64,000 bases of DNA from Sphagnum compactum (lineage: Eukaryota; Bryophyta; Sphagnopsida; Sphagnales): assembly GCA_965153455.1 (NCBI GenBank), contig OZ234500.1:3038001-3102000 (forward strand). Reading direction: 5' to 3'. This document shows positions 53,641 through 64,000 of this stretch, piece by piece. The first letter of the stretch is position 1; each line of letters opens with the position of its first letter. The notes under the pieces are model-generated. The model searched no databases, was not told the origin of the DNA, and was given only the letters and a program-made list of their open reading frames with translations. The translations under genes and the position numbers were made by a program.

Positions 53641-56600
53641 GTATGAAATAAAGTACTCGTTATGTCCAAAAAGATCATTATGGCCCATTACAACCCTAAA
53701 TAAATGAAAATTAAAATGTTGAACTTTGGGAGGCACCCACAACTAATGTGGATTGCAAACAGGCATAGTCATTATGGGTATAAGATATATACACTTACAC
53801 TTCCCAAAACCATTTACATCAGCCAGTGTGTTGTAATTGAAAAAGAATTACACTTCCCCGTGTACATATATTTAAAAAAATTATTTACACAACAAGTAGG
53901 CACAAAGGGATATTTTGATAATAGGATTGAGTTGAATTATCATTTGTGCTCTGGAAAATCACTTTTGCCAGGCATTTCAATGCTACAATGAATGGGAGAC
54001 GTTCAGAGCATGTGATCTGGTAAGATTAGCATACCTCAGGTGTGCCTTGGGTTTAGGGTTCAGCAGGAAAGACCTTGCTTTTAGATTCAGCAGGAAAACA
54101 AAGTTCCAAGACATTGCCAATGGCTGCTTCTGCAGCTACCCATGTTTTCACACATCCCAGAATCATGTTAATCCAAGCACAAGGCATGGCAACATGCTAT
54201 TGAACACTCCCCCAAATAGCATCTTCTATGTTCCTACTTTTGACACACATTGTGAAGAGATCAGATTTGCAACTACTTCTGGTAGTTTGTTAATAAATAA
54301 TAATTTTGTTCTTCAAATGCTATCTATCACACTTGGGCATGTGCATCAAATGAACCATTAAAGTGAGAGGCCTTGGCAAGGACAGATAGAATCACAAGCA
54401 TCCCAACAAAATTAGGGCCTTTGTGGAATATCTTCTTGAACACACTCTCCTTCAACCTCGTAAGGTGTCAACTAAAGCACTGGAAATGCTTCTCCCCAAA
54501 TCCACCAAGACAAGTGGTTTGCATTCACACATCTACCAATCTGACCTTTTTGTTGCAAATTCTTGCCAATTTTGTGAAAATTATTTTTTTAAGGAATAGT
54601 CTGTCACAAATTGCCTGTTAAAAAAATCGCCAAAAATTGCCACAACTGCCTACAACATGAAAGGGTGCTTAAGTTTTTTCTACTTCCAGATTTTGAATAT
54701 TGCCAAATTTGGCTAAATATTTTTATGGAAGATTGCCACTTGAGCAACATCGCAAAATTGAAAAAATAAAACCCTGTTTTGTGTGTATATATTCATTTCT
54801 ACATTTACTGTATTGATTAATTGCAATATCAGTTCATTTAGGGTAAGAGGTTAAAATGGAATTTGTCCTCATGCATTGTATGTAAACATGTACATGTTGA
54901 GGTAAAGGGGTGGTAGCTAATTTGAACTATTGTTATAAGGAGAAATGGGGAGTAGTGGCAATTCTCTAAAACTTTATTCTCTTTCATGTCCAAGGTTAGC
55001 TCATCCAACTGATGTCCAATTTTTTATAGAAACAGTGATTTCAAGTGACCTCCATGCCTAGTGATTTCATGGTGGTCCTGGGTCACATTCACCCATATGA
55101 AATGGAATTCAATGGATGAATCTGATGAAATCTTATATACATCCATGACCAAGAATAAACTTGACTCCCTTAGAAGAATATCATAATGTGAGAAAACAAT
55201 TGACACCAACAAGATTGGTGTCGGTTGCAATGAAAGTGATGTTGGTTTGGAATAAGTTTGGGATAGGCCTCTATGAATTCTTATTAAACCAAAACTTTTG
55301 GTTCGTTGTGCATAATGGTTGATTTTCGTTAGGCACCACAACATCTGTTGTAAATGAACTAACAATCTTGACATGCAACAAGTTAATGAACTTTTTCTTG
55401 GGTTTTTCTTAACCTCAAAATTATTTCATTGGATTGGATCAATAGCATTTAATTCATCAATGTTGTTTCCACAACATTACTCAATCAATTAGGAAAATGT
55501 CACTTCATTTGCTGGGATTATATGTATCCTCAATGGATTATGGAAGTAGATTGATTCCATGGGATGCTAAAGAAGTAAAAAAATTGCATTCCATTTTACT
55601 GACAACATTTGAAGCGAATCGATGCTAAGGATGTTATTGGGAACTTTGAAACTTATAGATAACTCACCTTGGAATGTATATTATCCTTGGGATCTATCGA
55701 GGAGTTACACTGAGGTTAATTCTTCACAATCATAGGATTTAAAGATTTGCCTTGAACATAGAAATCAATCAAGTTCACTATTGCCATTTTGAAGAAAGCA
55801 TGCAAACATGAAATGGCTCTACTTAGTAGTATGTACTCACATATTGTTTTGGAACAAGGCGGTGCATGATTATATTGTTTTTGATTGTAATAGATCCAAA
55901 CAAGTTGGGCCCTATCACTTATTGTAATCTTATTGATCTTGAAGTTGAGATATTCATGAACTAGTTCAAATGCAAGCTAGTCAAGCGAAACATCATGAGA
56001 CATCCTAAATCAGAACTTGCACTGAAACCATAACTGTTCATCTTCTACACCTGGCAGAAATGGTCTGTTGGGTAACAAGCAGATGGCCCAAGGCTGCTAG
56101 CATCACACCCAGAACAGTATCTTCAGAGGTCCCGTCTACACAACCTTCCAATCATGATTGTCAACCATCTTTCAGCAAAAGTGGAATAAAACAGACCTTA
56201 TAACATGGAAAGACATTCTTGAACTGATTCCTCTTAACAGAGCAATTTACACCCTCAAACTTTGGAGCACAATAGAGTTATCTGTGAAATCATGCCCTGT
56301 TGGGCCTGAGTTGCACCACTCGTTTGATGCTTCATCCCCTCCTGGCTGTTGTCTGCAAAGTCATGAATTTAACAAACATAAGGGTATGAAAGACTCCGGA
56401 TTAAATGCACCAGGTGTGAGAACATTTATAGCTACAGTGCACAAAGCAGTGAGTAGCTGAAGGCATTCGGGAAAAGCAAGGACAGGGCAAACTCAGTTTA
56501 GCACCAAATTTGCTGCTAAACTGAGTTTCATGCCCCCTTAAAGCCTAGTGTATTTTCCTTTCCTGTTTTTTGAAATCTCATCCCCTACATGACCAAACAG

Positions 56601-58630
56601 GGGGTTCCGGTGCCGTCTTTTCATGACTTTAGGATAACTTCAGTGTAATACTTATACATTAATAAAGTTATCTGTAAATTCATCCTGTATTTGGTCCTTA
56701 GTTTGACCCTATAATCCCTGTTTCATCCCTAGTTTGATTGTAGCTGTAAAGTGAGCAAATTGGGCGCTGTTTCCATGAAACCGGGCATCAGTTCAGAAGA
56801 TTTGCAGGATTTTACTCTGACAAGGCTTGATTTAATGAAAAACATGAGCAGCATCAAGGTGCAGGTAGGGCAAATCCAAAACTGGGTGTAAAACTCCCCA
56901 GAGGACAAATTTGGGTGAGATAATCTAATTTGGTTCCCTGTTTTTCATGTTTAATATTTTCATCCTGAAATCTCATTTCGTCCCAAGTTTTGGTGAAACT
57001 GGGTCCCAGTACCCCACAGTTTAGGGTACTCTATGGATAACTGTAAAATTGTAATCAAATAAGGTAATAGACCCAAAGTCAACATTGCAAAATTAAGAGA
57101 CTAGTTAGCATTGAATATCAAGTCCCCTTTACACTAAATCCTGAAAGCCCATGACGATCGGAGGAATACGACTATTAAGATACAAGTTCACTTTACACAA
57201 AGCTTGAATGGCTAAGGGACCAAAGAAATGGAAGCAAGTGAAAATTTGACATAGAGTCTTACTTAAGCGATACCTTATGGATAATGTTTCATGGTCTAAA
57301 GAACTTCACCTATTTCATGTTCTAATGTTAAGTTACCTCAACAAAGTCTATTTTCACAGTGACAAGTATTGTATACATGTCATCACCAAAAAGCAGGCTT
57401 GACAGTTTCACACACATCACCCTTTGACTTGTAAAGTTAATTTTTTCTAAGTTTGGGTTTCTTAGAAAAAATAAGACTTTACATCATGTGTTTCAGGGTT
57501 TTATGCACTAACATCATTTAAGTCAATCACATGAGATCGTTTTGGTTTTTCTAATCCATGGTTTGGAGCGGACACTTAAAAACTAGATTGGCCAGAAGGA
57601 AACCAAGTGGCCTTGTTCCTTCAACTTGGACTTTTATGCTTGTGAGGCATCTCTACAACATTAGTGCACATATTCCTTGTGCTGCTGCAGCGGTGCCGAA
57701 ATTATCTTCATGCATATGGAAACTCAAATATGTCACCATGCAAAAATATAGTCTTCAAAAAATCCTCTAAAAGAAACCAAAATCCTTCAAGATACTATAA
57801 CTCTAAAACTAATTTCAAGTTTCAACACAAGCCAAAATATCATCTTTCAAAAATCCTCATATAAAAATAGACCTGTTACCGAGGGGCCAAAATCCCTTAA
57901 GCTACTATACTCTATAATGAATTTAAACACAATCTCCTTGCCTTGGTAGGCACAGCCAACAACACTTCATCTAAGTATATTGTTCACCATGATACTACTT
58001 TTGGAATGACTGTGGAAATGTCGTCCAAATGCTTTTTCACCCTTTTGTTTTGCCATTATTGTAGCCTAGGGTCAGTTTCCACATTGACAAAACGAATAAT
58101 TTTTCTTTTTCAAAAAATTAATGCGTTTTTTTAATTTTCAATTTTCAATTTTCCATGATCTACTATGATATTGTCACATGAGTAGTGAAATCATTCAGAG
58201 TGTAAGCCTATGATAATTATGATGATTTTCAACATGTCAACTTCATATTTTCACAAAAATTCATTTCATTATTTTGAGGATTATTTGATGACGAAACTGA
58301 CCTTAGGGTAAGGTATCACAACTGGTCATTGTTGTGTTTTGGGTTACAGACTACCAGATACAAAAGACATGCTGAAACAATGGAAAGCACTCCAAGAAAT
58401 CTTCCCTCTTCAGAGAACACTTTAGGTATCCTGCAGAAACTCATTATCCTACATACAACTAACAATGAGTAGTTCTTGCCAAATTATTTATTTATTAAAA
58501 TGAGTTTTGGCAGTCTCAAATTTAATATTTGAAAATTTGAACAATTGAAGAATGAGTACACAAGTATGCCTTATATTATGTGTTTGTAATAGTAACTTAG
58601 AGGCTGGGGATAGTGGACCAACCCCCGGGT
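53641..58630. other. No gene recognised
   Basis: About 5 kb of non-coding DNA. Several frames of 60-116 codons exist on both strands (the largest at 55024-55374, minus), but none has a family motif or neighbouring exon. A 15-bp-arm hairpin lies at 56489-56528. Confidence 0.5.
56489..56528. repeat. Perfect hairpin, 15-bp arms, 10-base loop
   Basis: AAACTCAGTTTAGCA (56489-56503) is perfectly complementary to TGCTAAACTGAGTTT (56514-56528). Confidence 0.9.
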
Positions 58631-58648
58631 CCCCCCCCCCCCCCCCCC
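58631..58648. repeat. C18 homopolymer
   Basis: Eighteen consecutive C residues follow ACCCCCGGGT. The length is liable to sequencing error. Confidence 0.9.
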
Positions 58649-58826
58649 AAGGATAGAGTTAAATTCTCAAATATTTCAGCATGAACTAGTAATTTCTTAT
58701 TTATTTTTGGGCTACACATTTTGTGAATTATTTTGTGTTGAATATTATTACAATATTATACAGTACTAGCACAAAGTATGATAGCCAAGGGGTGGGAGCA
58801 CAGAGACTATTATTCATGGTATGGGA

Positions 58827-58975
58827 AATGTAGGTGCAAAGGGGGAACAAGGCCATCATGTTTGACAACAATGGCTTGTGCCAAATGTGAAGAGAAATGT
58901 AGGGTGCAAAGAGGAAGAATGCCATCATATTTGACAACAATGGCTTGCACCAAAGTTTATTTTTTCATAAGTTTG
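58827..58975. repeat. 69-bp tandem duplication
   Basis: AATGTAGG(G)TGCAAAG starts at 58827 and 58896. Both units contain GCCATCAT(G/A)TTTGACAACA and ATGGCTTG(T/C)(G/A)CCAAA. Confidence 0.85.
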
Positions 58976-59729
58976 TATTGTTTTAACAAAGATATCAAGT
59001 GTTTAAAGCATGTATAAGTAAGATGAATTTTTTTCATGTTTTTAATTACCTTAATAGATAGATGGATCGTCATGCTCCCTTGTCAAGGGAAGTTCACAAA
59101 TGTAGCCCCTCTCCCACTAGCCTCCCATTCATTGTTTTGAAGTAACTCCACAAACCAAAAGGAATTTTGAGCCTAAGTAGTGGTTTACATGTGATTAAGA
59201 TTACACTACCCTTGTGTAAGCTGCCAATTGCTACAAATCCTCTTATGAACTTAATTCGTAGGGATTCCACTATGGTATATTGGCCTGTCACCATCAGCCT
59301 TTTTTATACCAATGCGATTTCACCATACAGCGAAGTTCAAATTAAAAATTAAAAAATGAAGTGATTTTTGGTATTTTCAATCACCAAAATCCAAAATGAA
59401 TTAAGAGAAATTGCCAAAAATCTACACTTGGTTCAAAGGTTGCAAAAAAATAGGAGCATTTTAAAATTCTAACTTCCATATCTCACTTATAGATAAATTT
59501 GGCTAAATCTTCTTGTGGTTGATTGCCACTTTGACTCCAACACAAAATTGATCAAAAAAACATTGGTCATTATACATTTTTCAATCTTAAAATAAGAATA
59601 TTTATATGTGGAAACTTAACAAACCATACTCCTTATAATGATTTGTAAGTTCTTACACCAAACAAAAATAGGGTAGTAGATAAGCTGGTGAGTGAACATT
59701 TAAGAACTCACACATTGTTCCTCTGCATC

Positions 59730-60250
59730 TGAAGTTCAAAGAACATTTGTAGTCCTTCACTTAGCACTTTTGGCGTCACAAAAATTGCTCAATTGGATAG
59801 AGGAATGGAGAAGATATGGGGTGTTTGATGTAAGGGAGTTCAGTGTTCGGTGATGGGCAAATTAAAACAGATGAGAATTTTGAGCTTAAAAGTTTTTGAT
59901 TGTTGCATCTTTTGCCCTGGAATAGAAATAAGTTTTTTAAAGCCCTAGTTGGGGCACTCATCAAGTTTTAAATCACTCAAAACGGACTAAAGATGACGAA
60001 GATATGGGGGACAGAACTAGAGGAGGGGTGTAGAGCTATTTTTCAAAAGATTTGAAGCAAATCATCACTCATAGTCTCCCATGTTTTCTGCATTGCTCCC
60101 GTACTTCTGACGCTTCTGACGCTCAAAAGAACATTTGCAAGTCCAATGGCACAAAGTCTCTCAATCTGGTTAAGAAATGAGAAAAATATAGGAAATTGTT
60201 CGGTGATAAGTACGTGTTTGGTGATGGGCGGTTCTACCGTTCAGGTCCAG
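59730..60250. repeat. Diverged direct repeat resembling an LTR-element leader
   Basis: Segments at about 59731-59860 and 60111-60240 share CTTCTGA-GTTCAAAGAACATTTG, AAGTCTCTCAAT/AATTGCTCAATTGG, GAGAA(A)ATAT-GG and TTCGGTGAT. Phrases such as GACGAAGATATGGGGGACAGAA are typical of plant retrotransposon leaders. No ends or coding region were seen. Confidence 0.35.
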
Positions 60251-60364
60251 AAATTTCAGAAATCAAGGAATAACAGGTGGAATGCTTATGGCGTAGGTAA
60301 GGGGAGTTACTAGAATAACGCAGCCGCCCTAATATACTAGGAAATCATCCATCCAGAAATGGAT

Positions 60365-60437
60365 GATAGCCTCCAGTGTTAGGGAATATTATGGATTTAA
60401 GGCGCCCTCCAAATCTCTGACAGGTCATTGTGAGGAC
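60365..60437 (+). repeat. Dispersed repeat shared with 38391-38476
   Basis: It carries the same TTATGGATTTAAGGC and CCCTCC core and the following TGACAGGTCATTG, in the same orientation as the 38.4-kb copy. Confidence 0.65.
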
Positions 60438-60833
60438 GTGAAGAGATTCCAAAAACCGGCACACAATTCATTGACCTGCACACTTTCTTTGAGCTCCAGC
60501 ACGTGTCACTGGAGAACTGACATGTGTGACAGAATATGAATTAATGATTCGCACCTCAACGCCTGATAAGCCCAAATCTGGCTTATTTGGAAAGTGTTTC
60601 TGCCACGTGGATGGTGGTCATAGGCTCTACTTGGCATGCTCAAGTCCATGTCAATTTTTCAGATTGTAATTTGATGAAAAAAAAATAAAGCCGTGCAATG
60701 ACCTCTCCAATGTAGGGGTGTGTGCTTAAAGAGGATCACATGAAAGGACAATAAGGTACAGTTTGTTGGAAAAATGGGCGGCAGTGGGAACAGGTGGTCA
60801 GCATGCAACATGCTAATCCACTTCTGATTGGTT

Positions 60834-61366
60834 AATTCACTTGTTTCATGCATTAGTGTACAAATTTTTAGAATCTTTTACGATGACACTGATCCAATTC
60901 TATCATTATCCTCTTAGAGCATCTCCAGTGCTCAGTATGTGACTCCAGCCAGTAAAATTTATTGTGAAAAAGTCAAAATGTGCTGGTTTAGCTCAGGAAA
61001 TTGGTTTTTCTGCACCAAATTTGTGCAGCGTGCCGTGGCTGGTACAAGGTATAACACATTTGTGCACATCCACAAAAGAGTGTAAGAAATTGGACCTGAC
61101 TGCGGCTCAATATTTTTGATTGGTCGATCATAATGATTGGTCCAGGTGGTTTGCTATTAGTAGTTCCTACGTATATGCAGTTCCAGACTTTTATTGGTGG
61201 GGTTGCCCAAAAAAAGAACAGCTAAACTTAGACATTTAATTTTATTATCCAGAGTGACATACTCAGCACTGGTGGAGATGCTCTTAAGGGGTTAATATAG
61301 AATTGGATCAGTGTCATTGTAAAAAATTCAAATTTTTTTTACACTAATGCATAAAACACATGAATT
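60834..61366. mobile_element. MITE-like element A with ~115-bp inverted repeats
   Basis: The left arm, from 60834, has ATGCATTAGTGTA, GATGACACTGATCCAATTCTA and AGAGCATCTCCAGTGCT(C). It is matched in inverted order by the right arm ending at 61366 (AGAGCATCTCCACCAGTGCT, TAGAATTGGATCAGTGTCAT and TACACTAATGCAT on their respective strands). There is no coding content in 533 bp. The GAGCATCTCCA motif is common in plant hAT/Tourist-type MITEs; the superfamily is not settled. Confidence 0.75.
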
Positions 61367-61370
61367 TGTA

Positions 61371-62046
61371 CACTTAGAATCTCCACCGGTGTTGAGTATG
61401 TGACCCTGCAAAAATATTTCTCACATCCAAGTTTGGTTGTTTACCTTTTTCCAACCCCATCCATTAAACTAAAATTGGAACAGCAAATAGGTGGGAGCAG
61501 TGTTTCTTCATTGTTTTGGCAAATTTTTGCATTGTAATTACAAAAAAAATTCAGTATGAATTCTACAAAAGCATTTTTTGGGAAAAAACAAACAAAAGTC
61601 ACCAGATTTAGAAAGAAGATAATTTAAACTTCCCCAGATTTAGACAGTGATTTCCTATAGGCCACGAGAACTAGGCAGGATTCCAAAACATTCACTGTCC
61701 TTTCTGACCTCTAGCCAACTGCGGCTCATTTCTTTGGTACCCAGTCCACCTACTTGACAAAATTTTGGAAAGAAAACAGTGGGTGGGCGATTACTAATAA
61801 CAAACTACATAGACCAATCATTTGATTAGCCAATCAGAAACAGAGAGCAGCCAGATCATATTTATTACACTCTTCTCTCGCAGGTGTTAAACTTTGTGGG
61901 ACGCTTGATTGGCCTATGCAAAGTGTGTGAAAATGTTGGGGGCAAATCCATTTTGCTGAGCCAAACAAGCATGTTTTGACTTTTCTTCATCTAATTTTAA
62001 TTTGCAGGATGATGTACTACCAAGCACCAGTGGAGTTAGGGACGCT
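61371..62046. mobile_element. MITE-like element B, inverted diverged relative of A
   Basis: The left end TTAGAATCTCCACCGGTGTT and the inverted right end (CTAACTCCACTGGTGCTTGG, from about 62046 backwards) resemble the inner arms of A. Its interior has, in reverse orientation, A's segments AAAGTCAAAA..TTTAGCTCA, GACTGCGGCTCA and GATTGGTC. It is about 675 bp with no gene. Confidence 0.6.
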
Positions 62047-62380
62047 TAGGAAGCATTACAAAATAAACTTTAATAACATACTCCGCCAAGCCAAAATCAA
62101 AGCACCCTTGAGGAGGCTTATCACTTGGCAGCCAAGGCACATTCTATGTCAAGTGCCTGGAAGCCAAGAGGAAATTCTGAGAGCAGTGGGCCATGAAAAG
62201 TTGGGCCAGCAGTTAAAATTGACTGTTGTGACATGAGGGGTCAAAAACGTTTCCCTCAGGTGCTCAGCATTTAGGGTTGGTTTCCATCAGGTTGACAAGA
62301 TCACAAATTCTGCCCCAACAGCAGCTTTCACTTCTTTGGAAATGGACCATTTCCGATCTTTAGTTCTCGATGTGTCATGT

Positions 62381-62571
62381 ACATATAGCCCACCCACCAA
62401 ATAACAGAATTGTCAATTCCCCAGAGGCAAGGTTGGAAATGGGCAGAAACTTCATTAGTGTTAGGGTAGCATCATCTACATACAGCCCCCACCCACCAAA
62501 TAACAGAATTGTCAATTCCCCAGAGGCAGGGTTGGAAATGGGCAGAAACTTCATTAGTGTTAGGGTAGCGT
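62381..62571. repeat. 99-bp tandem duplication, near identical
   Basis: TAACAGAATTGTCAATTCCC starts at 62402 and 62501. The two units differ at a handful of bases, so the duplication is recent. Both can be read through in frame for about 75 codons, but there is no other coding evidence. Confidence 0.9.
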
Positions 62572-62599
62572 CAACTTTCAACCTAGCTGAATGTTGACG

Positions 62600-64000
62600 C
62601 ACCGTACGATTGTGCACTTCACAGTTGGTGCTCCTTCACCTGTTGCAGCTTTGGAGCTTTTTGGGACCTCATCATACGATTGGAACATATTGTCATGCAA
62701 GTGTGCTCACCACTACAGTACCACCCAAGTTGAAGCTTTCGTAATACATGTGCCCATTGCCCAATGACTTTTCCCCAGAGTTGAAGAAATTCCAGCCAAT
62801 AGCCCTTAGTACAAATGAAACCATTTTCTTAGAATGAGGCCCACTTCCAAAACACCTGACCAAAAAGAACTGATTTTTTTGGTAGGCTGCCCATAACTCG
62901 TTGACCACATGTTGACTATTGATCATTGGTCGGTCACCCTTATTGGCCCACTTCTGACCTTTAGCTGCTAATTAAGAGTACCCTACAATGTATAGTTGGG
63001 TATTATATTATTTTGGAGGTGCCAAAAAAATTATTGTAGAAAATTTTCCCCTACAAATTTTTGTGAAGGAAAATGAAGCATTTATATTGAGAATATTTTA
63101 TGTGCCAAACCTTATTTTTCCAAATTAATTAATTACTTGGCAGATACCTGCTGAACCTGCTATTTGCATTCGGTATATAGTGTAGTCTTCATTGTTCATG
63201 GGTGGGGGAGAGGCAAATAGTTAAAATAACACTACCATTTCGTCATGCTGCTAGAAATGCTTTTAGACTGAAAGTTTAGTAAGAAGACCTTTTACCTAAC
63301 CTCTTTAGCCCTAAATCCATCCTCCTTTTTTCTTCACTCAAACATGTCATAGAGACTAGGTAGAATAATGTTTTCTCAATTTACTCAATTGATGGTTAAA
63401 TTTAGTGTTGAGTACGTATCAACTTTTGAACAACAAGCTAGTACTAATGTTGGATCTTTTTTAAAAATTTCATACAAAGGTTTATGCATGTTAAGAGGAG
63501 CGAAAAGCAATTGTAATCATTCTTATGTTTCATGTATTAAATTTGTAACTAAAGTTTTATGTTGATTTATAGAAAACAATAGGCAAGGTGTAAAGAATGT
63601 TTTATCAATCAAACCCATGTCAAGATGGTGATGGTAATCCGTGATAAAAGTAGCTATACAACAGAAGATTAAATGAAATACTCAAAATGATCTTGATTAT
63701 GTTACATATAAATAGTTTAAATAAAAATATACGTTAAAGAAATCATCCCTAGAATGAAAATGTTGCCCTAGTTATTTTGGCATGTGTTGTTTGGGATAAT
63801 GGAATGGGCAATAACCCAATGGTGATAAATTGTTCAAAAAACTTATAAATTTTATCAGTTACATTTGGCAACCATAATGGGGATGATTTTCTTCCTTTAA
63901 TCAATTTCATGGGAAAAGATGAAACACTATTACAAATCATGGTTTTTTAAGAGCAAGTTGACTAATTTGTTATTTTTGACTATGGACATGTACATTTAAT
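62600..64000. other. No gene recognised
   Basis: This is AT-rich DNA to the right edge. Short frames only, no motif. Confidence 0.5.

Noticed and set aside
55024-55374. 116-codon minus-strand frame
   Set aside because: No recognisable domain, no adjacent exons, ordinary AT-rich surroundings; likely chance.
62370-62597. A 75-codon frame containing a repeated peptide
   Set aside because: The repeat is the 99-bp DNA duplication, a multiple of three, so the frame persists by arithmetic; no other coding sign.
1-64000. CRISPR arrays, bacterial operons, rRNA genes
   Set aside because: None seen; the window is plant nuclear DNA with introns and LTR/TIR transposons, and tandem arrays here lack the repeat-spacer pattern.

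Overview
This is a plant nuclear window. It is AT-rich and gene-poor, packed with transposable elements, and its cellular genes use canonical GT-AG introns or none. Only two cellular genes can be supported. One is a 12-exon prenylcysteine methylesterase (ICME-like) gene on the + strand (coding 13284-16436). The other is a single-exon mannosylglycerate synthase (GT78/MGS) gene on the - strand (22385-23680). Plant MGS is known to me from a lycophyte and a moss, so the host is probably a spore-bearing land plant, a fern being my first guess. That placement is inference. The two genes converge, separated by about 6 kb of non-coding repeats.

Layout. 492-6765: a complete young Ty3/gypsy chromovirus with 5-bp target duplications, short LTRs, a 155-bp tandem-repeat leader, overlapping gag and pol, and one in-frame stop before the chromodomain. 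6800-8040: short tandem repeats and a dead PIF/Harbinger transposase. 9463-9500: a tRNA-like relic. 10196-11455: diverged repeats. 11500-16660: the ICME gene with a probable 5'UTR intron. 22385-24160: MGS and its leader.

24529-37020 and 39233-48813 are two members of one Mutator-like (MULE) family. The second is the clearest: 36-bp terminal inverted repeats (32/36 identical), a perfect 9-bp target duplication TTCCTCAAG, a degenerate MULE transposase with SWIM finger reading inward from the right end, and a second zinc-finger gene reading inward from the left end. This convergent two-gene plan recalls maize MuDR. The first member is larger and older. It keeps homologous exons of the zinc-finger gene (an ungapped match of about 80 residues with the other copy), but its transposase part is replaced by two inverted arrays of a ~205-bp satellite around very AT-rich DNA. 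Both carry pyrimidine-rich leaders with tandem arrays, the nonamer GCAATACCC, and CCTACC/GGTAGG tracts inside their ends.

48.8-64 kb holds a decayed Cys-rich transposon-like pseudogene (50.56-52.5 kb), several two-copy tandem duplications, hairpins, and two adjacent inverted MITE copies (60834-62046). I see no convincing cellular gene there.

The most unusual signals are the two-gene MULE family with an unrecognised accessory zinc-finger protein, the plant MGS gene, and a possible self-priming site in the chromovirus. All assignments come from reading the sequence by eye against remembered family motifs; no search was run.
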